From Daejeonella oryzae DSM 19973 (GTDB lineage: Bacteria > Bacteroidota > Bacteroidia > Sphingobacteriales > Sphingobacteriaceae): DNA of 64,000 nt. Positions 36,161 through 45,258 of the stretch are shown here, one piece after another (within the stretch, counting starts at the first letter, position 1; each line of letters starts with the position of its first letter). The position numbers were made by a program, and so were the translations under genes. The notes under the pieces were generated by a model. It saw only the letters and a program-made list of their open reading frames with translations, was not told where the DNA came from and searched no databases. The stretch spans positions 1,364,001 to 1,428,000 of the forward strand of contig NZ_AUHA01000002.1 in assembly GCF_000422945.1 (NCBI RefSeq), in the 5' to 3' direction.

Positions 36161-37018
36161 ATGAGACATTTTTTAAAATATAGTCTGCCGGCTGTTTTCG
36201 TAGTGCTGTTTTTAACTGCCTGCGAAAAAGAATATGAGGGGATTGAGCAGATTGATGAACGCAAAATCCAGGAATATATCAAAGCCAATAATTTAAATTT
36301 AACTAAAGATCCTTCCGGTATTTATTATCAGATAATGGATTCAGGAACAGGGCAATTGGCTAAAAATTCGGAGAAAGTATTTTTTAATTACACAGCACGC
36401 TCCGTAAATGGAACTGAATATTTTCCTAAAGATCCGTATAGCGTTTACAGTGATTTTTTAGGATATGTCAGACCGGAAGGCTGGCGTTTAGCCCTATCAT
36501 TGCTCCCTAAAGGAGGTAAAATCAGGGTGGTGTTTCCTTCATCATTGGGGTTTGGAAGAAACGGTTCTTCACCGGTGAAAGGAAATGAAATTCTTGATAG
36601 TGAACTTGAATTGTATAATGTCAAAACTCAGGCAGAAATGGATGAATTTCTTATCCAAAAATATATGCAACAAAATTCATTACAGTTAACAAAACATTCA
36701 TCGGGAGTTTATTACCAGATACTGGCTCCTGGAACGGGAACAGAAATTGTTGATATTAATTCAACTATCACAATGGCATACACCGGAAAGCTGTTAAACG
36801 GTAAAATTTTCGATTCTGCAGCTATTGATAAACCTTTAACAAGCTCCTTAACTAATTTGATTAGAGGATGGCAGGAAGTAGTGCCCCTGATTACCAAAGG
36901 AGGTAAAATACGTATTTTGATTCCTTCTGCACTGGGGTATGGAAGCGCACCAAATGCTTCTATTCCGGGAAATTCTGTATTGGATTTTTCTATAGAACTT
37001 ACCAACGTAGTTAATTAA
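36161..37018 (+). CDS. Two-domain FKBP-type peptidyl-prolyl isomerase lipoprotein
   Basis: I start at the ATG at 36161, giving a 285-residue lipoprotein with lipobox LTAC. It contains two FKBP domains in series. The second (about residues 170-285) keeps the landmarks: AYTGKL, KIFDSA, RGWQEV, GYGSA and LDFSIEL. The first (about 40-155) is degenerate: the FD motif is replaced by EYFPKD, YGYG-like by GFGRN, and LDF by LDS, although EGW remains. The first domain is therefore probably a binding rather than a catalytic module. The gene follows the single-domain FKBP and ends at a bidirectional hairpin. Confidence 0.9.
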   Translation: MRHFLKYSLPAVFVVLFLTACEKEYEGIEQIDERKIQEYIKANNLNLTKDPSGIYYQIMDSGTGQLAKNSEKVFFNYTARSVNGTEYFPKDPYSVYSDFLGYVRPEGWRLALSLLPKGGKIRVVFPSSLGFGRNGSSPVKGNEILDSELELYNVKTQAEMDEFLIQKYMQQNSLQLTKHSSGVYYQILAPGTGTEIVDINSTITMAYTGKLLNGKIFDSAAIDKPLTSSLTNLIRGWQEVVPLITKGGKIRILIPSALGYGSAPNASIPGNSVLDFSIELTNVVN

Positions 37019-37037
37019 TAAAATTTATCAAGATATA

Positions 37038-37063
37038 AAAAGGCTCCTTTAGAGGAGCCTTTT
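37038..37063. terminator. Bidirectional terminator between FKBP and photolyase genes
   Basis: An 11-bp stem (AAAGGCTCCT-type arms) with loop TTAG and T-rich flanks on both sides lies between two convergent genes. The photolyase stop codon directly touches it. Confidence 0.9.
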
Positions 37064-38371
37064 CTATTTTGATAAAGCTTGTTTAAAAACTCTCAGAACT
37101 CGTTCCCTTGCAAATTTATGATCCACAATTGGCTGTGGATATTTAAAGGGATCATCAAACTCGGGGATCCATTTTTTTATATACTCCAGTTTGGGATCAA
37201 ATTTTTTCGTTTGCAACTCCGGACTAAAAACCCGGAAATAGGGAGCAGCATCATTTCCTGAGCCGGCAGCCCATTGCCAACCGCCAACATTGCTTGCCTG
37301 GTCATAATCCAACAGCTTACGGGCAAAGTAAGCTTCTCCCCATCGCCAGTCAATTAACAGGTGTTTAGTCAAAAAACTGGCCGTGATCATGCGTACCCGG
37401 TTGTGCATAAATCCGGTGGAATTCAATTCCCTCATTCCCGCATCAACTATCGGATATCCCGTTTTTCCTTCGCACCAGGCTTTAAATTCTTCCGCATTAT
37501 TTCTCCATTCTATCTGGTCGTACTGAGATTTAAACGCCGCATCAACTGTATAAGGGAAATGCCATAAAATCATCGCATAAAAATCTCTCCAGATCAATTC
37601 ATTCAGCCAGGTTTTCTCGCTTGCTTCAGTTGCCTTAGCAGCCAGTTCCCTGATACTAATTGTTCCAAAACGTAAATGCACACTGATACGCGATGTTCCT
37701 TTTATTGCTGGAAAATTCCGTGTTTCTTTATATCGCTCTATGATTTCTGAATAGCTTTTATCAGGATAGGAAATGGTGCTTTTTTCAAAACCTAAATTTT
37801 CAAGTGATGGAATTTGAAATGTAAGATCCTTATAAAAATTGTCGAAATATTTTTGAGAGGGATAAGGCTTAAGATAAAATTCATTTATTTTTTCAAGCCA
37901 TTTTCTTTTGTAAGGAGTAAATACCGTATAAGGTTTCTGATCATCTTTTACAATCTCACTCTTCTCAAAAATTACCTGGTCTTTGAATGTATGAAAACCA
38001 ATATTCTGATTTTCGAAAAATTCCAAAAGTGTCGAATCTCTCTTTCGGGCATAGGGTTCATAATCATGATTGCAGTAAATATTCTTTACGTTAAATTCCT
38101 TTATAATTTCTTTCCAGGCATTTTCTGCAGAATCATGTTTAACATATAATGAAGAGCCTGACTTTTCTAGCTCCGTATTTAAATTCTGTAAACAGAGATG
38201 AATAAAACTGACTCTCGCATCGTTTTTATCTTCCAGTTTAGACAGAATATTCCGGTCGAAGATGAACACAGGCAAAACCGGAATTCCGGATTTTAAGGCA
38301 TGAAACAAACCTGCATTGTCATTTAATCTGAGATCCCTGCGGAACCAAAAAATGTTTATTTCCCGGGTCAT
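37064..38371 (-). CDS. phr: Deoxyribodipyrimidine photolyase (cryptochrome/photolyase family)
   Basis: This 435-residue flavoprotein repairs UV pyrimidine dimers with blue light. The N-terminal antenna-binding Rossmann domain starts INIFWFRRDLRLNDN. The C-terminal FAD domain shows TSRISVHLRFG, the WLNELIWRDFY stretch, GYPIVDAGMREL, NRVRMITASFL and DYDQASNVGGWQW. The length is slightly short for class I CPD photolyases but all core motifs are present. It is the last gene of the eight-gene minus-strand run whose far end is divergent from a DASH cryptochrome. Light-responsive expression is likely but inferred. Confidence 0.93.
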   Translation of the reverse strand: MTREINIFWFRRDLRLNDNAGLFHALKSGIPVLPVFIFDRNILSKLEDKNDARVSFIHLCLQNLNTELEKSGSSLYVKHDSAENAWKEIIKEFNVKNIYCNHDYEPYARKRDSTLLEFFENQNIGFHTFKDQVIFEKSEIVKDDQKPYTVFTPYKRKWLEKINEFYLKPYPSQKYFDNFYKDLTFQIPSLENLGFEKSTISYPDKSYSEIIERYKETRNFPAIKGTSRISVHLRFGTISIRELAAKATEASEKTWLNELIWRDFYAMILWHFPYTVDAAFKSQYDQIEWRNNAEEFKAWCEGKTGYPIVDAGMRELNSTGFMHNRVRMITASFLTKHLLIDWRWGEAYFARKLLDYDQASNVGGWQWAAGSGNDAAPYFRVFSPELQTKKFDPKLEYIKKWIPEFDDPFKYPQPIVDHKFARERVLRVFKQALSK

Positions 38372-38413
38372 TTAACGTATTTTGATTGATGAATCTGAGG
38401 TCATAAATAGTTT

Positions 38414-39334
38414 TTATTCTTCACTATAAATATCCTTCAGAGCGGCTTCTACCGTGTTAAAATTAAACTGAAATCCTGCTGATTCAATTTTTTTTGAAGA
38501 TACTTTAGCACTTCCCAAAACGATGACACTCATTTCTCCCATTAATAATTTTAGTGCAAATGCCGGTACATTCGGTATTCTGATCTTTTTATTTAAAGCT
38601 GAGGCAATAGAAAGCATCAGATGATTATTGGTCACAGGATTTGGGGCTACCATATTATAAACACCTTCCAGATTTTCATTTTCTACCGCAAAACCATAAA
38701 GTCTTAATGCATCTGAATGGTGAATCCAGGAAACCCATTGTTTACCATCGCCCAAGCCTGCACCAAATCCGGCTTTTACGGGTTTATCCATTTCAGGTAA
38801 TGCTCCGCCCTCTGCGGCCAGCACCACGCCGGTACGAAATTTCACAATGCGAAGCCCCAGATCAGAACCTTCATCTACCGCATTTTCCCAGTCGATACAT
38901 GAATGAGCCAGAAAGTCATTGCCTGCAGAACTGTCTTCATTTAAAAGTTCGTCATCTCGATCGCCGTAAAAGCCAATAGCCGATGCAGATATAACTGTTT
39001 TTACCTGATGATTTTGTTTTTGTTTCAGAAGATTATATATCAATCGAATAGATTCAGTTCTGCTTTCGATAATCTTTTTTTTACGATTTGCGGTCCATCG
39101 TTTTTCAGCAATTCCTTCGCCCGCAAGGTGGATAATGATGTCCACGCCATCGATGCAGGTTTCATCAATTTGCTTATTATATACATCCCATTTAAAAACT
39201 TTTATTCTGGGATTGCCATGAGGTTCAGGATTGCGGCTTAAATGGTGCAGCCGATGACCTTGCTGCAATAAAAATCTGCTTAGAGGTTTTCCGATTAAGC
39301 CCGTTCCTCCGGTTAAAAGTATAGTTTTACTCAT
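38414..39334 (-). CDS. TIGR01777-family NAD(P)-binding epimerase/oxidoreductase
   Basis: The 306-residue protein begins with the extended-SDR nucleotide motif LLTGGTGLIGKPL. It contains the IHLAGEGIAEKRW and SASAIGFYGDR stretches of the TIGR01777/YfcH family and a C-terminal DUF1731-like region (PAFALKLLMGEM). The biochemical role of the family is unsettled; members often sit next to photolyase genes. It lies 42 bases upstream of photolyase and 190 bases downstream of the CBS gene, so it may have its own promoter. Confidence 0.88.
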   Translation of the reverse strand: MSKTILLTGGTGLIGKPLSRFLLQQGHRLHHLSRNPEPHGNPRIKVFKWDVYNKQIDETCIDGVDIIIHLAGEGIAEKRWTANRKKKIIESRTESIRLIYNLLKQKQNHQVKTVISASAIGFYGDRDDELLNEDSSAGNDFLAHSCIDWENAVDEGSDLGLRIVKFRTGVVLAAEGGALPEMDKPVKAGFGAGLGDGKQWVSWIHHSDALRLYGFAVENENLEGVYNMVAPNPVTNNHLMLSIASALNKKIRIPNVPAFALKLLMGEMSVIVLGSAKVSSKKIESAGFQFNFNTVEAALKDIYSEE

Positions 39335-39344
39335 GATTTTTCAG

Positions 39345-39388
39345 GCTTGCATTGTAATGAAATTATGTATGAATATGTTATTGCAAGC
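39345..39388. repeat. Inverted repeat GCTTGCA / TGCAAGC in intra-cluster gap
   Basis: Two 7-base complementary arms are separated by 30 bases, 11 bases upstream of the TIGR01777 gene start. The loop is too long for a terminator. A regulatory site is possible but unproven. Confidence 0.3.
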
Positions 39389-39524
39389 TTTATACCACTT
39401 ACGGAAAAAAGTGTAAAAACGCTTTAGCTGAAGCACCAAAATTTAACAATAATAGGTAAACCCGCTAATAGAAGAATGATTATCGATTCTATGTTAAAAG
39501 CAGGAATGCATACGGCCGCCGTTT

Positions 39525-39953
39525 TTAGCTGTTGATGTATTTTTCCAATTGCTCTATCGTTTTTTTCTGATCCTCGATTACAAAGCGGACAAGGTCACCA
39601 ATAGATACCATGCCAATAACTTTATCGTTTTGCAGAACAGGAAGATGCCTGATATGTTTTTCTGTCATCACCTTCATGCAATGATCTATGGTATCATCGG
39701 GAGTAATGGTAATGATATCTGAACTCATAATTTCTTTGATTTCAGTCTCCCTGGATGTTTTTCCTTTTAAAATGATTTTGCGTGCATAATCACGTTCTGT
39801 AAATATTCCTTCAAGTTTATCATTTTCAATAATCAGCAGTGCACTTATGTTTTTTTCCATCATTAATTCCAATGATTCGAATACAGATGTATTTCCATTT
39901 ACAGAAAAAATTAAGCCGGATTTGGTGTTGAGAAGATTTTTTACTGATTTCAT
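39525..39953 (-). CDS. CBS-domain pair protein
   Basis: This 142-residue cytoplasmic protein consists of two CBS domains (about residues 8-65 and 75-130), with GIFTERDYARK and HIRHLPVLQNDKVIGMVSIGDLV as the characteristic ends. Stand-alone CBS pairs bind adenine nucleotides and act as energy or redox sensors. It lies inside the photolyase cluster, 66 bases downstream of the DUF2867-type protein. What it regulates cannot be read from the sequence. Confidence 0.9.
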   Translation of the reverse strand: MKSVKNLLNTKSGLIFSVNGNTSVFESLELMMEKNISALLIIENDKLEGIFTERDYARKIILKGKTSRETEIKEIMSSDIITITPDDTIDHCMKVMTEKHIRHLPVLQNDKVIGMVSIGDLVRFVIEDQKKTIEQLEKYINS

Positions 39954-40019
39954 AAGAGTGTGTTTTCTTACTTAAATCTAAAGAAATATTATGATTACCA
40001 GATATTTAATCATTGAATA

Positions 40020-41459
40020 TTACTTGAATCTGGTGATCTGCTTTGCCATTCCATTAAATATAAATAAGTGGAATGGCCACATAAGATACCAGTAAACTCT
40101 TCCCCATAAACCATTAGGTCTGAAAGTAGCTATCTGGCTCAAAACCGAACTTCCGTTTCTTTCCAAAACTTTAAATTCAAGCCAGGCTTCTCCGGGGAGC
40201 TTCATTTCGGCATAAAGTAACAAGCGTTTATTCTGCTTATCTGCCAGTAAAACCCTCCAAAAATCCAGCGCATCACCTGCTTTGATATCTGCATTGCTGG
40301 TTCTTCCGCGGCGTGAGCCAATTCCTCCAACCATCCTGTCGAGTAAGCCGCGTAATTCCCATATCCAGTCCCAGTAATACCAGCCCCGGCTTCCGCCAAT
40401 GCTCCAAATGTTATCTAAAACTTCATCAGAAGTTCTGTTAAAAGGCATTTTTACCTTGTATTCCATCGTTCCGTTTTGCGGAACTCTTATCTGATCCATG
40501 AAAGACGTTTCCAGGTAGCCCCGGTTTAAAGCATCTTTCCAGCTGGAAACAATGGAGTTTTGTTCAATTTTTTCAAAAGCCAGAGTTAGAGCTTCGGTAT
40601 AGCTTAAACATTTCCTGGGAATCAGTTTTTTAATGTCATCGTTTTTGCAAATAACCTCGTTAACCATACTATCCACCAAACTCCGGGCGAGTTGATAAGG
40701 AACAGATGTTACAAAATATAGCCATAAGGACGATAGACGGGGAGTTAAAAAGGGCACGCCGATGATCCATCTTTTTAAATTCCTTACAGAAGCATACTTG
40801 GTAAGCATTTCCCGGTAGGTTAAAATATCCGGACCGCCTATGTCGAAGGTTTTATTAAAGGATTCTTCCATTCCAAGAACAGAAGTAAGATAAGCTACCA
40901 CATCACGTATAGAAATGGGCTGACAGCGGGTTTTTACCCATTTGGGAGCAATCATTACGGGCAGCTTTTCAACCAGATCGCGGATAATTTCAAAAGATGC
41001 ACTTCCTGAGCCGATAATTATTGCAGCCCGCAAAGTTGTACACGGAACTTTGCTGCTTTTTAAAATTCGCTCAACTTCAAACCGGGAGGTTAAATGTTTG
41101 GAGAGCTTGTCATCATTTACAATTCCGGTAAGGAAAATGAGTTGTTTACATTGCGTTTGCTCAATGGCCTGTACAAAGTTTTTGGCAGAATCTGATTCTA
41201 ATTTATCAAATGCATCGTTATTGGATGACATGGAATGAACCAGATAATAAGCCGCATCCAGATCAGCGGGTATATCTTTTAAAGTTTCGCTTTTTAAAAG
41301 GTCGCCTGTTATGATTTTAACTTTATCTCCAAAATCACTATCCTCTTTAAATCTGCGTTTATCTCTAACCATGCAAACCACTTCATGGCCCAGCTGTAAT
41401 AGAACAGGTAAAATTCGGGTGCCTATATATCCGTTTGCTCCGGTAAGAAGGATTTTCAT
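40020..41459 (-). CDS. NAD(P)-binding SDR with C-terminal DUF2867-like domain
   Basis: The 479-residue protein has an N-terminal atypical SDR domain (LLTGANGYIGTRILP; YYLVHSM; LTGIVND) to about residue 300. The C-terminal region resembles DUF2867, with WSIGGSRGWYYWD, DALDFWRVL and AEMKLPGEAWLEF. This arrangement is known as an uncharacterised Bacteroidota/Proteobacteria oxidoreductase type. The aromatic-rich tail suggests a lipid-like or membrane-linked substrate, which is inference. It is the fifth gene of the photolyase cluster, 34 bases after the ABC1 kinase gene. Confidence 0.85.
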   Translation of the reverse strand: MKILLTGANGYIGTRILPVLLQLGHEVVCMVRDKRRFKEDSDFGDKVKIITGDLLKSETLKDIPADLDAAYYLVHSMSSNNDAFDKLESDSAKNFVQAIEQTQCKQLIFLTGIVNDDKLSKHLTSRFEVERILKSSKVPCTTLRAAIIIGSGSASFEIIRDLVEKLPVMIAPKWVKTRCQPISIRDVVAYLTSVLGMEESFNKTFDIGGPDILTYREMLTKYASVRNLKRWIIGVPFLTPRLSSLWLYFVTSVPYQLARSLVDSMVNEVICKNDDIKKLIPRKCLSYTEALTLAFEKIEQNSIVSSWKDALNRGYLETSFMDQIRVPQNGTMEYKVKMPFNRTSDEVLDNIWSIGGSRGWYYWDWIWELRGLLDRMVGGIGSRRGRTSNADIKAGDALDFWRVLLADKQNKRLLLYAEMKLPGEAWLEFKVLERNGSSVLSQIATFRPNGLWGRVYWYLMWPFHLFIFNGMAKQITRFK

Positions 41460-41493
41460 TTGCAGTAGTTAATAGTATGATATAATTTAAATC

Positions 41494-42810
41494 TTATTTT
41501 AACATGAACCGGTCAACGTGCGGCTTATAGGTATCAGTTTTAACTTTCGCCCCCAGATCATGCAAAATGTTGTATAAACCAAAATTTGTTCGGTTAACAT
41601 ATATAAAATGCTTAACACCGCGGGCTTGTTTGAATTCAGGCATTTTTGAAATCTTTTCTCCATATCCATACAGTTTTTCGAAGTATTCAGTCTGGCTGAA
41701 ATCAAAACTATCAGACATATAAGGCTGGGCGAACAAAGAAATCATTTCCTTATACGCCTGGTAATAAAATTCAACCTGCTCCGGATTATCTTTGTCCTGA
41801 ATCATTTCCAATTCCCTGAATGCTTTAATGGTTTCTTCTTTGTTTTCTAAAAGATCAGTAGCCGTTAATGAAAAGAAAGGGTAATAAAAATCATCAGGCA
41901 TTTCTTTAATACACCCAAAATCGATGATTCCCAATTTCCCTTCTGCTGTAATCAGGAAATTTCCGGGATGCGGATCTGCATGCACAGCCCTCAATTCGTG
42001 CTGTTGAAAGTTGTAAAAATCCCATAGAGCCTGCCCGATCTGGTTTCTCAATTCCTGGGAGGGATTACTTTTCATAAATTCTTTCAGATGCTGTCCTTCA
42101 ATCCAGTCCATACTGATGATACGTTTGCTGGATAATTCAGGATAATAGGTTGGAAAAACAACATTTTTTAAGTCTCTGCAAGCTTCAGAAAATTCTATCG
42201 ACCGTTTAAGTTCCAGATCATAATCAGTTTCCTCCAGTAAACGTTCCTCCACTTCATTCATATAAATTTCCAGTTCTTTCTGACTCATGCCAAGTAATCT
42301 GAAAGCAAACGGTTTTACCATTTTAAGATCAGAAGAAATACTGTCGCCCACGCCCGGGTACTGAATTTTTACCGCCAGTTTTTTCCCGTAAAGGCTGGCT
42401 TCATGTACCTGGCCAATAGAAGCCGCATTTTTAGATCGGATATTAAACTGATCAAAAATCTCACTTGGAGTTTTACCGAAATATTTACTGAACGTCCGGA
42501 CAATTAGTGGTCCGGATAAGGGCGGAGCATTATATTGAGATAAGGAAAACTGGTCTACATACGCTTTAGGCAGAATGTTTTTATCCATACTCAGCATTTG
42601 GGCAACCTTAAGTGCACTGCCTTTTAATTCGCTTAAAGAGGCATAAATATCTGTTGCATTATCCAGATTTAATTCTTCTTTGCTTAAAGCCGGATTGAAT
42701 AGTTTTTTTGAATAATGTTTAATGTAATTTCCGCCAACTTTAAATCCGGTTTTTACGAAGCGGGCAGATCTTTCTGTTTTGGAAGTTGGAATACTGTTTT
42801 GTTCTTTCAT
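41494..42810 (-). CDS. ABC1/AarF (UbiB/ADCK-type) atypical kinase
   Basis: This 438-residue protein belongs to the ABC1 kinase-like family. It has the alanine-rich loop AASIGQVHEA, the invariant lysine in LAVKIQYPG, the catalytic loop VHADPHPGNF and the metal-binding IDFG. The N-terminal signature normally written KxGQ reads KVAQMLS here, with alanine for glycine. Members affect quinone or isoprenoid lipid metabolism. No membrane helices are evident. It sits between the TetR-like regulator (33-base gap) and the DUF2867-type SDR. Confidence 0.9.
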   Translation of the reverse strand: MKEQNSIPTSKTERSARFVKTGFKVGGNYIKHYSKKLFNPALSKEELNLDNATDIYASLSELKGSALKVAQMLSMDKNILPKAYVDQFSLSQYNAPPLSGPLIVRTFSKYFGKTPSEIFDQFNIRSKNAASIGQVHEASLYGKKLAVKIQYPGVGDSISSDLKMVKPFAFRLLGMSQKELEIYMNEVEERLLEETDYDLELKRSIEFSEACRDLKNVVFPTYYPELSSKRIISMDWIEGQHLKEFMKSNPSQELRNQIGQALWDFYNFQQHELRAVHADPHPGNFLITAEGKLGIIDFGCIKEMPDDFYYPFFSLTATDLLENKEETIKAFRELEMIQDKDNPEQVEFYYQAYKEMISLFAQPYMSDSFDFSQTEYFEKLYGYGEKISKMPEFKQARGVKHFIYVNRTNFGLYNILHDLGAKVKTDTYKPHVDRFMLK

Positions 42811-42843
42811 AATCCTGATTGGAATTCCTGTAAAGGAAAATTT

Positions 42844-43497
42844 TTAAAACTTCATGTTTTGTTTCATGCCGCCATTGTTCATCATAAACTTTCCATAATC
42901 AATCAGGCTATCCAGCGGGGATTTTTCAAACAAATCAAAAGTTACTGTAATGCCTTTCTCAATAGCTTCATCGGTTTTCTCAAAACCTGCGCTGTTATCT
43001 TTAGCCCAAAAATTAAGAATGAAACCAAATTGAACCCACAATGCGTCTTTATATTTATCGGAGAAAAACCGCCTGTCAGCAAGTTCACCGGACTCAATTC
43101 CCTGCTGTATGATATTTACCGCAAAATGTTCGAAAACTTTCTTTGCACCTTTTAAAACAGGAGGAGTTCCAAATGATTTTGGCGAATTATTCAGGCTATA
43201 CAGTACAAAACTTCTTCTGCTTTTTAATAATTCTATTAGTCCGTAAAAAAAGGCAAGTGCTTTTTCACGGGCACTGTATTGCTCCCAGATCTCCTGAGTT
43301 TGAACTTCAAAAAGAACTTTTCCGGTTAAATCCGTCCAGATAGATTCTTCAATTCCTTCAAAAGATCCAAAGAAATTGTAAAATTCTTCCTCTGTTAAAT
43401 TGTTCTCTTTTGCGAAAACGTACACCGATTTAGGTTTATCGCCCTGCGTTAAAACATAATCTATGTAAGCATTTTTTAATTCTTCTGCAGTTGTCAT
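42844..43497 (-). CDS. TetR-like transcriptional regulator
   Basis: The 217-residue protein has a divergent N-terminal helix-turn-helix (SVYVFAKENNLTEEEFYNFFGSF), which mirrors the TetR recognition helix, followed by an all-helical ligand-binding region. Similar proteins are annotated in Bacteroidota as having a TetR C-terminal domain. It is the only DNA-binding candidate inside the photolyase cluster. It lies 9 bases after the flavin reductase gene and 33 before the ABC1 kinase. Its operator was not identified. Confidence 0.78.
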   Translation of the reverse strand: MTTAEELKNAYIDYVLTQGDKPKSVYVFAKENNLTEEEFYNFFGSFEGIEESIWTDLTGKVLFEVQTQEIWEQYSAREKALAFFYGLIELLKSRRSFVLYSLNNSPKSFGTPPVLKGAKKVFEHFAVNIIQQGIESGELADRRFFSDKYKDALWVQFGFILNFWAKDNSAGFEKTDEAIEKGITVTFDLFEKSPLDSLIDYGKFMMNNGGMKQNMKF

Positions 43498-43506
43498 ATG
43501 ATTTAT

Positions 43507-44157
43507 CTAAATGTTTTGATTGTTAATGATCATTGGTTCTTTGCCGGGTTTGGCATATGCAAGCCGGCTTAACGGAGCTGTTGTATAATAACTATCCAGA
43601 CCTGCTACCGTAACACTTCCGGCCTGGTTTAAGTTTATAAAACCATCATCAGATAAAATGCCGTCTTCAAATTGAATCAGCTTAATTTCTCCGATTATTA
43701 TGTTGGTGTTATTTAATTCTACCGGGATAATCTGCTTTAATTCCAAACCAATTTTGATGTTCGATTCGCCTACAAAAGGTGCTGAGAAATCAGAAATATA
43801 CTGTTCTGTAAAATTGCAGTTTTTAAATTCAGAATCTCCCTCTGCATATCGGGCACTGGTTTGATGAGCATCTTTATAAAAAGATTCCCTCACGTTATTT
43901 AAGGTGTAGAATTTTTGTGAAATGATGTTTTTTAAAGTACTATGTTCGTTTCCATCAGGTCTTACTACCATACCGATGAGCGGCGGATTGGCACCTAAAT
44001 GAAAAATTGAATTAAAAACAGCAAGATTAGACCGGTCATCCGGACTTAGAGTTCCTACAAGCTGCAAACTTTTGAATCCTGAAATACTGTTTATAAGTGT
44101 AGACCTGAACCGATTGTCCAAGTTATTCAGGTCAGTATGTGAAAAAGTTTGTATCAT
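43507..44157 (-). CDS. Flavin reductase-like, FMN-binding split-barrel protein
   Basis: This 216-residue protein resembles the flavoredoxin branch of flavin reductase-like proteins: GFKSLQLVGTLSPDD near the N-terminus, NPPLIGMVVRP, and a second strand set ending LDSYYTTAPLSRLAYAKPG. By family, it would bind FMN and may reduce flavin with NAD(P)H. Its start is separated by one base from the stop of the SDR gene, so they form a tight translational pair. A link to supplying reduced flavin for the photolyases is tempting but speculative. Confidence 0.85.
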   Translation of the reverse strand: MIQTFSHTDLNNLDNRFRSTLINSISGFKSLQLVGTLSPDDRSNLAVFNSIFHLGANPPLIGMVVRPDGNEHSTLKNIISQKFYTLNNVRESFYKDAHQTSARYAEGDSEFKNCNFTEQYISDFSAPFVGESNIKIGLELKQIIPVELNNTNIIIGEIKLIQFEDGILSDDGFINLNQAGSVTVAGLDSYYTTAPLSRLAYAKPGKEPMIINNQNI

Positions 44158-44158
44158 A

Positions 44159-44866
44159 TTAAACTCTTAATGATGAAAGTCCGCCATCTACATGCAAAAC
44201 TTGTCCGGTAATCCATGTACTTTCATCTGATAACAGAAATAAGGAGGCTGATGAAATATCTTCAGCATTTCCAATTCTACCTAAAGGATGGCGCTTTGCA
44301 GAAACTTCTCTTTTCTCGGGTGAAGAAAGCAGAGCTGAAGCCAGTGGAGTATCTGTTAATGATGGAGCTATGGTATTTACCCGGATTCCTGAGAAGGCAA
44401 ATTCGGCAGAAAGTGAAATGGCCAGTCCTTCTACTGCACTTTTGGAAGCCGATACCGATGAATGAAAATTCATTCCGGTTTTAGCGGCTACGGTGCTGTA
44501 TAAAATGATGCTGGCATTCCCCGATTTTTTTAATTTATTGATTACCTGCCTGATTACTTTAACGGCTCCTAAAACATTTACACTAAAATCATTAATAAAA
44601 TCCTGGTCAGTTAATCTGCTGAAAGGCTTTAAGTTGATGGTACCCGGACAATAAACTACTCCGTCAAGTTTCTCAGGTAATTGCGAGTTTAAATCAGACA
44701 AGTCATCTGAAATATCCAGTTGGATTTTCTCACCAGGAAATGTTTTGCTGATATCTCTTGAAGTAGAAAATACTTCGGCTCCGCCTTCGATCAGCTTTTC
44801 AGCTATTGAAAAGCCAATGCCCGAACTTCCACCTATAATTAAATACGTTTTGCCTTCAAATTTCAT
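44159..44866 (-). CDS. SDR-family protein lacking the catalytic tyrosine
   Basis: The 235-residue protein has the classical SDR fold: TYLIIGGSSGIGFSIA (cofactor loop), the PGTIN region replacing NNAG, ILYSTVAAKTG (the serine strand), and the C-terminal GQVLHVDGGLSSL. The YxxxK active-site motif reads VSASK, so valine stands where the catalytic tyrosine should be; I checked this codon (GTA) in the DNA. The lysine is retained. A normal dehydrogenase mechanism is therefore doubtful. It is the first gene of the minus-strand photolyase cluster and is divergent from the DASH cryptochrome. Confidence 0.9.
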   Translation of the reverse strand: MKFEGKTYLIIGGSSGIGFSIAEKLIEGGAEVFSTSRDISKTFPGEKIQLDISDDLSDLNSQLPEKLDGVVYCPGTINLKPFSRLTDQDFINDFSVNVLGAVKVIRQVINKLKKSGNASIILYSTVAAKTGMNFHSSVSASKSAVEGLAISLSAEFAFSGIRVNTIAPSLTDTPLASALLSSPEKREVSAKRHPLGRIGNAEDISSASLFLLSDESTWITGQVLHVDGGLSSLRV

Positions 44867-45258
44867 ATTTTATTAAACTTACTGTTTATCACAAATCTGA
44901 CGAATTGCCTGTTTTCATCCTGTCTTTTTGTGTCATATTTATGTCGTTGTCAACTAAATATGTTAAAGCTTACATATTTATGATAATGAGATTAATTTGG
45001 AATCTCATCTTTCCACAATTAAGCACTCTAATAAATTTGTCAGCTATATAACAGGATATTTTCGAAATCCAAATCTTACACATTCATGATATTTTAAATG
45101 GTCATTATGTGCTTACTTTGAAATGGATTTATGGATTATTTGCTTATTAAATATTAAATGAATTACGGAATTGACAGTTATGTCGATTTTTAATTATATA
45201 ATTAGACGTGGATCAATAATGTGTAATTGGTTTAGCTTTAAAAATTTTATGAATTAGG
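44867..45258. promoter_or_regulatory. 392-base divergent control region of the photolyase cluster
   Basis: This AT-rich region separates the cluster from the DASH cryptochrome and has no ORF of note. A TTGACA element faces each gene: minus strand at 44953-44948 and plus strand at 45171-45176. The plus one is followed by TATAAT at 45197-45202, with a 20-base spacer. A lone TAAATTTG (-7-like) occurs at 45032-45039, 219 bases from the plus gene. No normal Bacteroidota promoter is placed close to either start. Confidence 0.4.
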
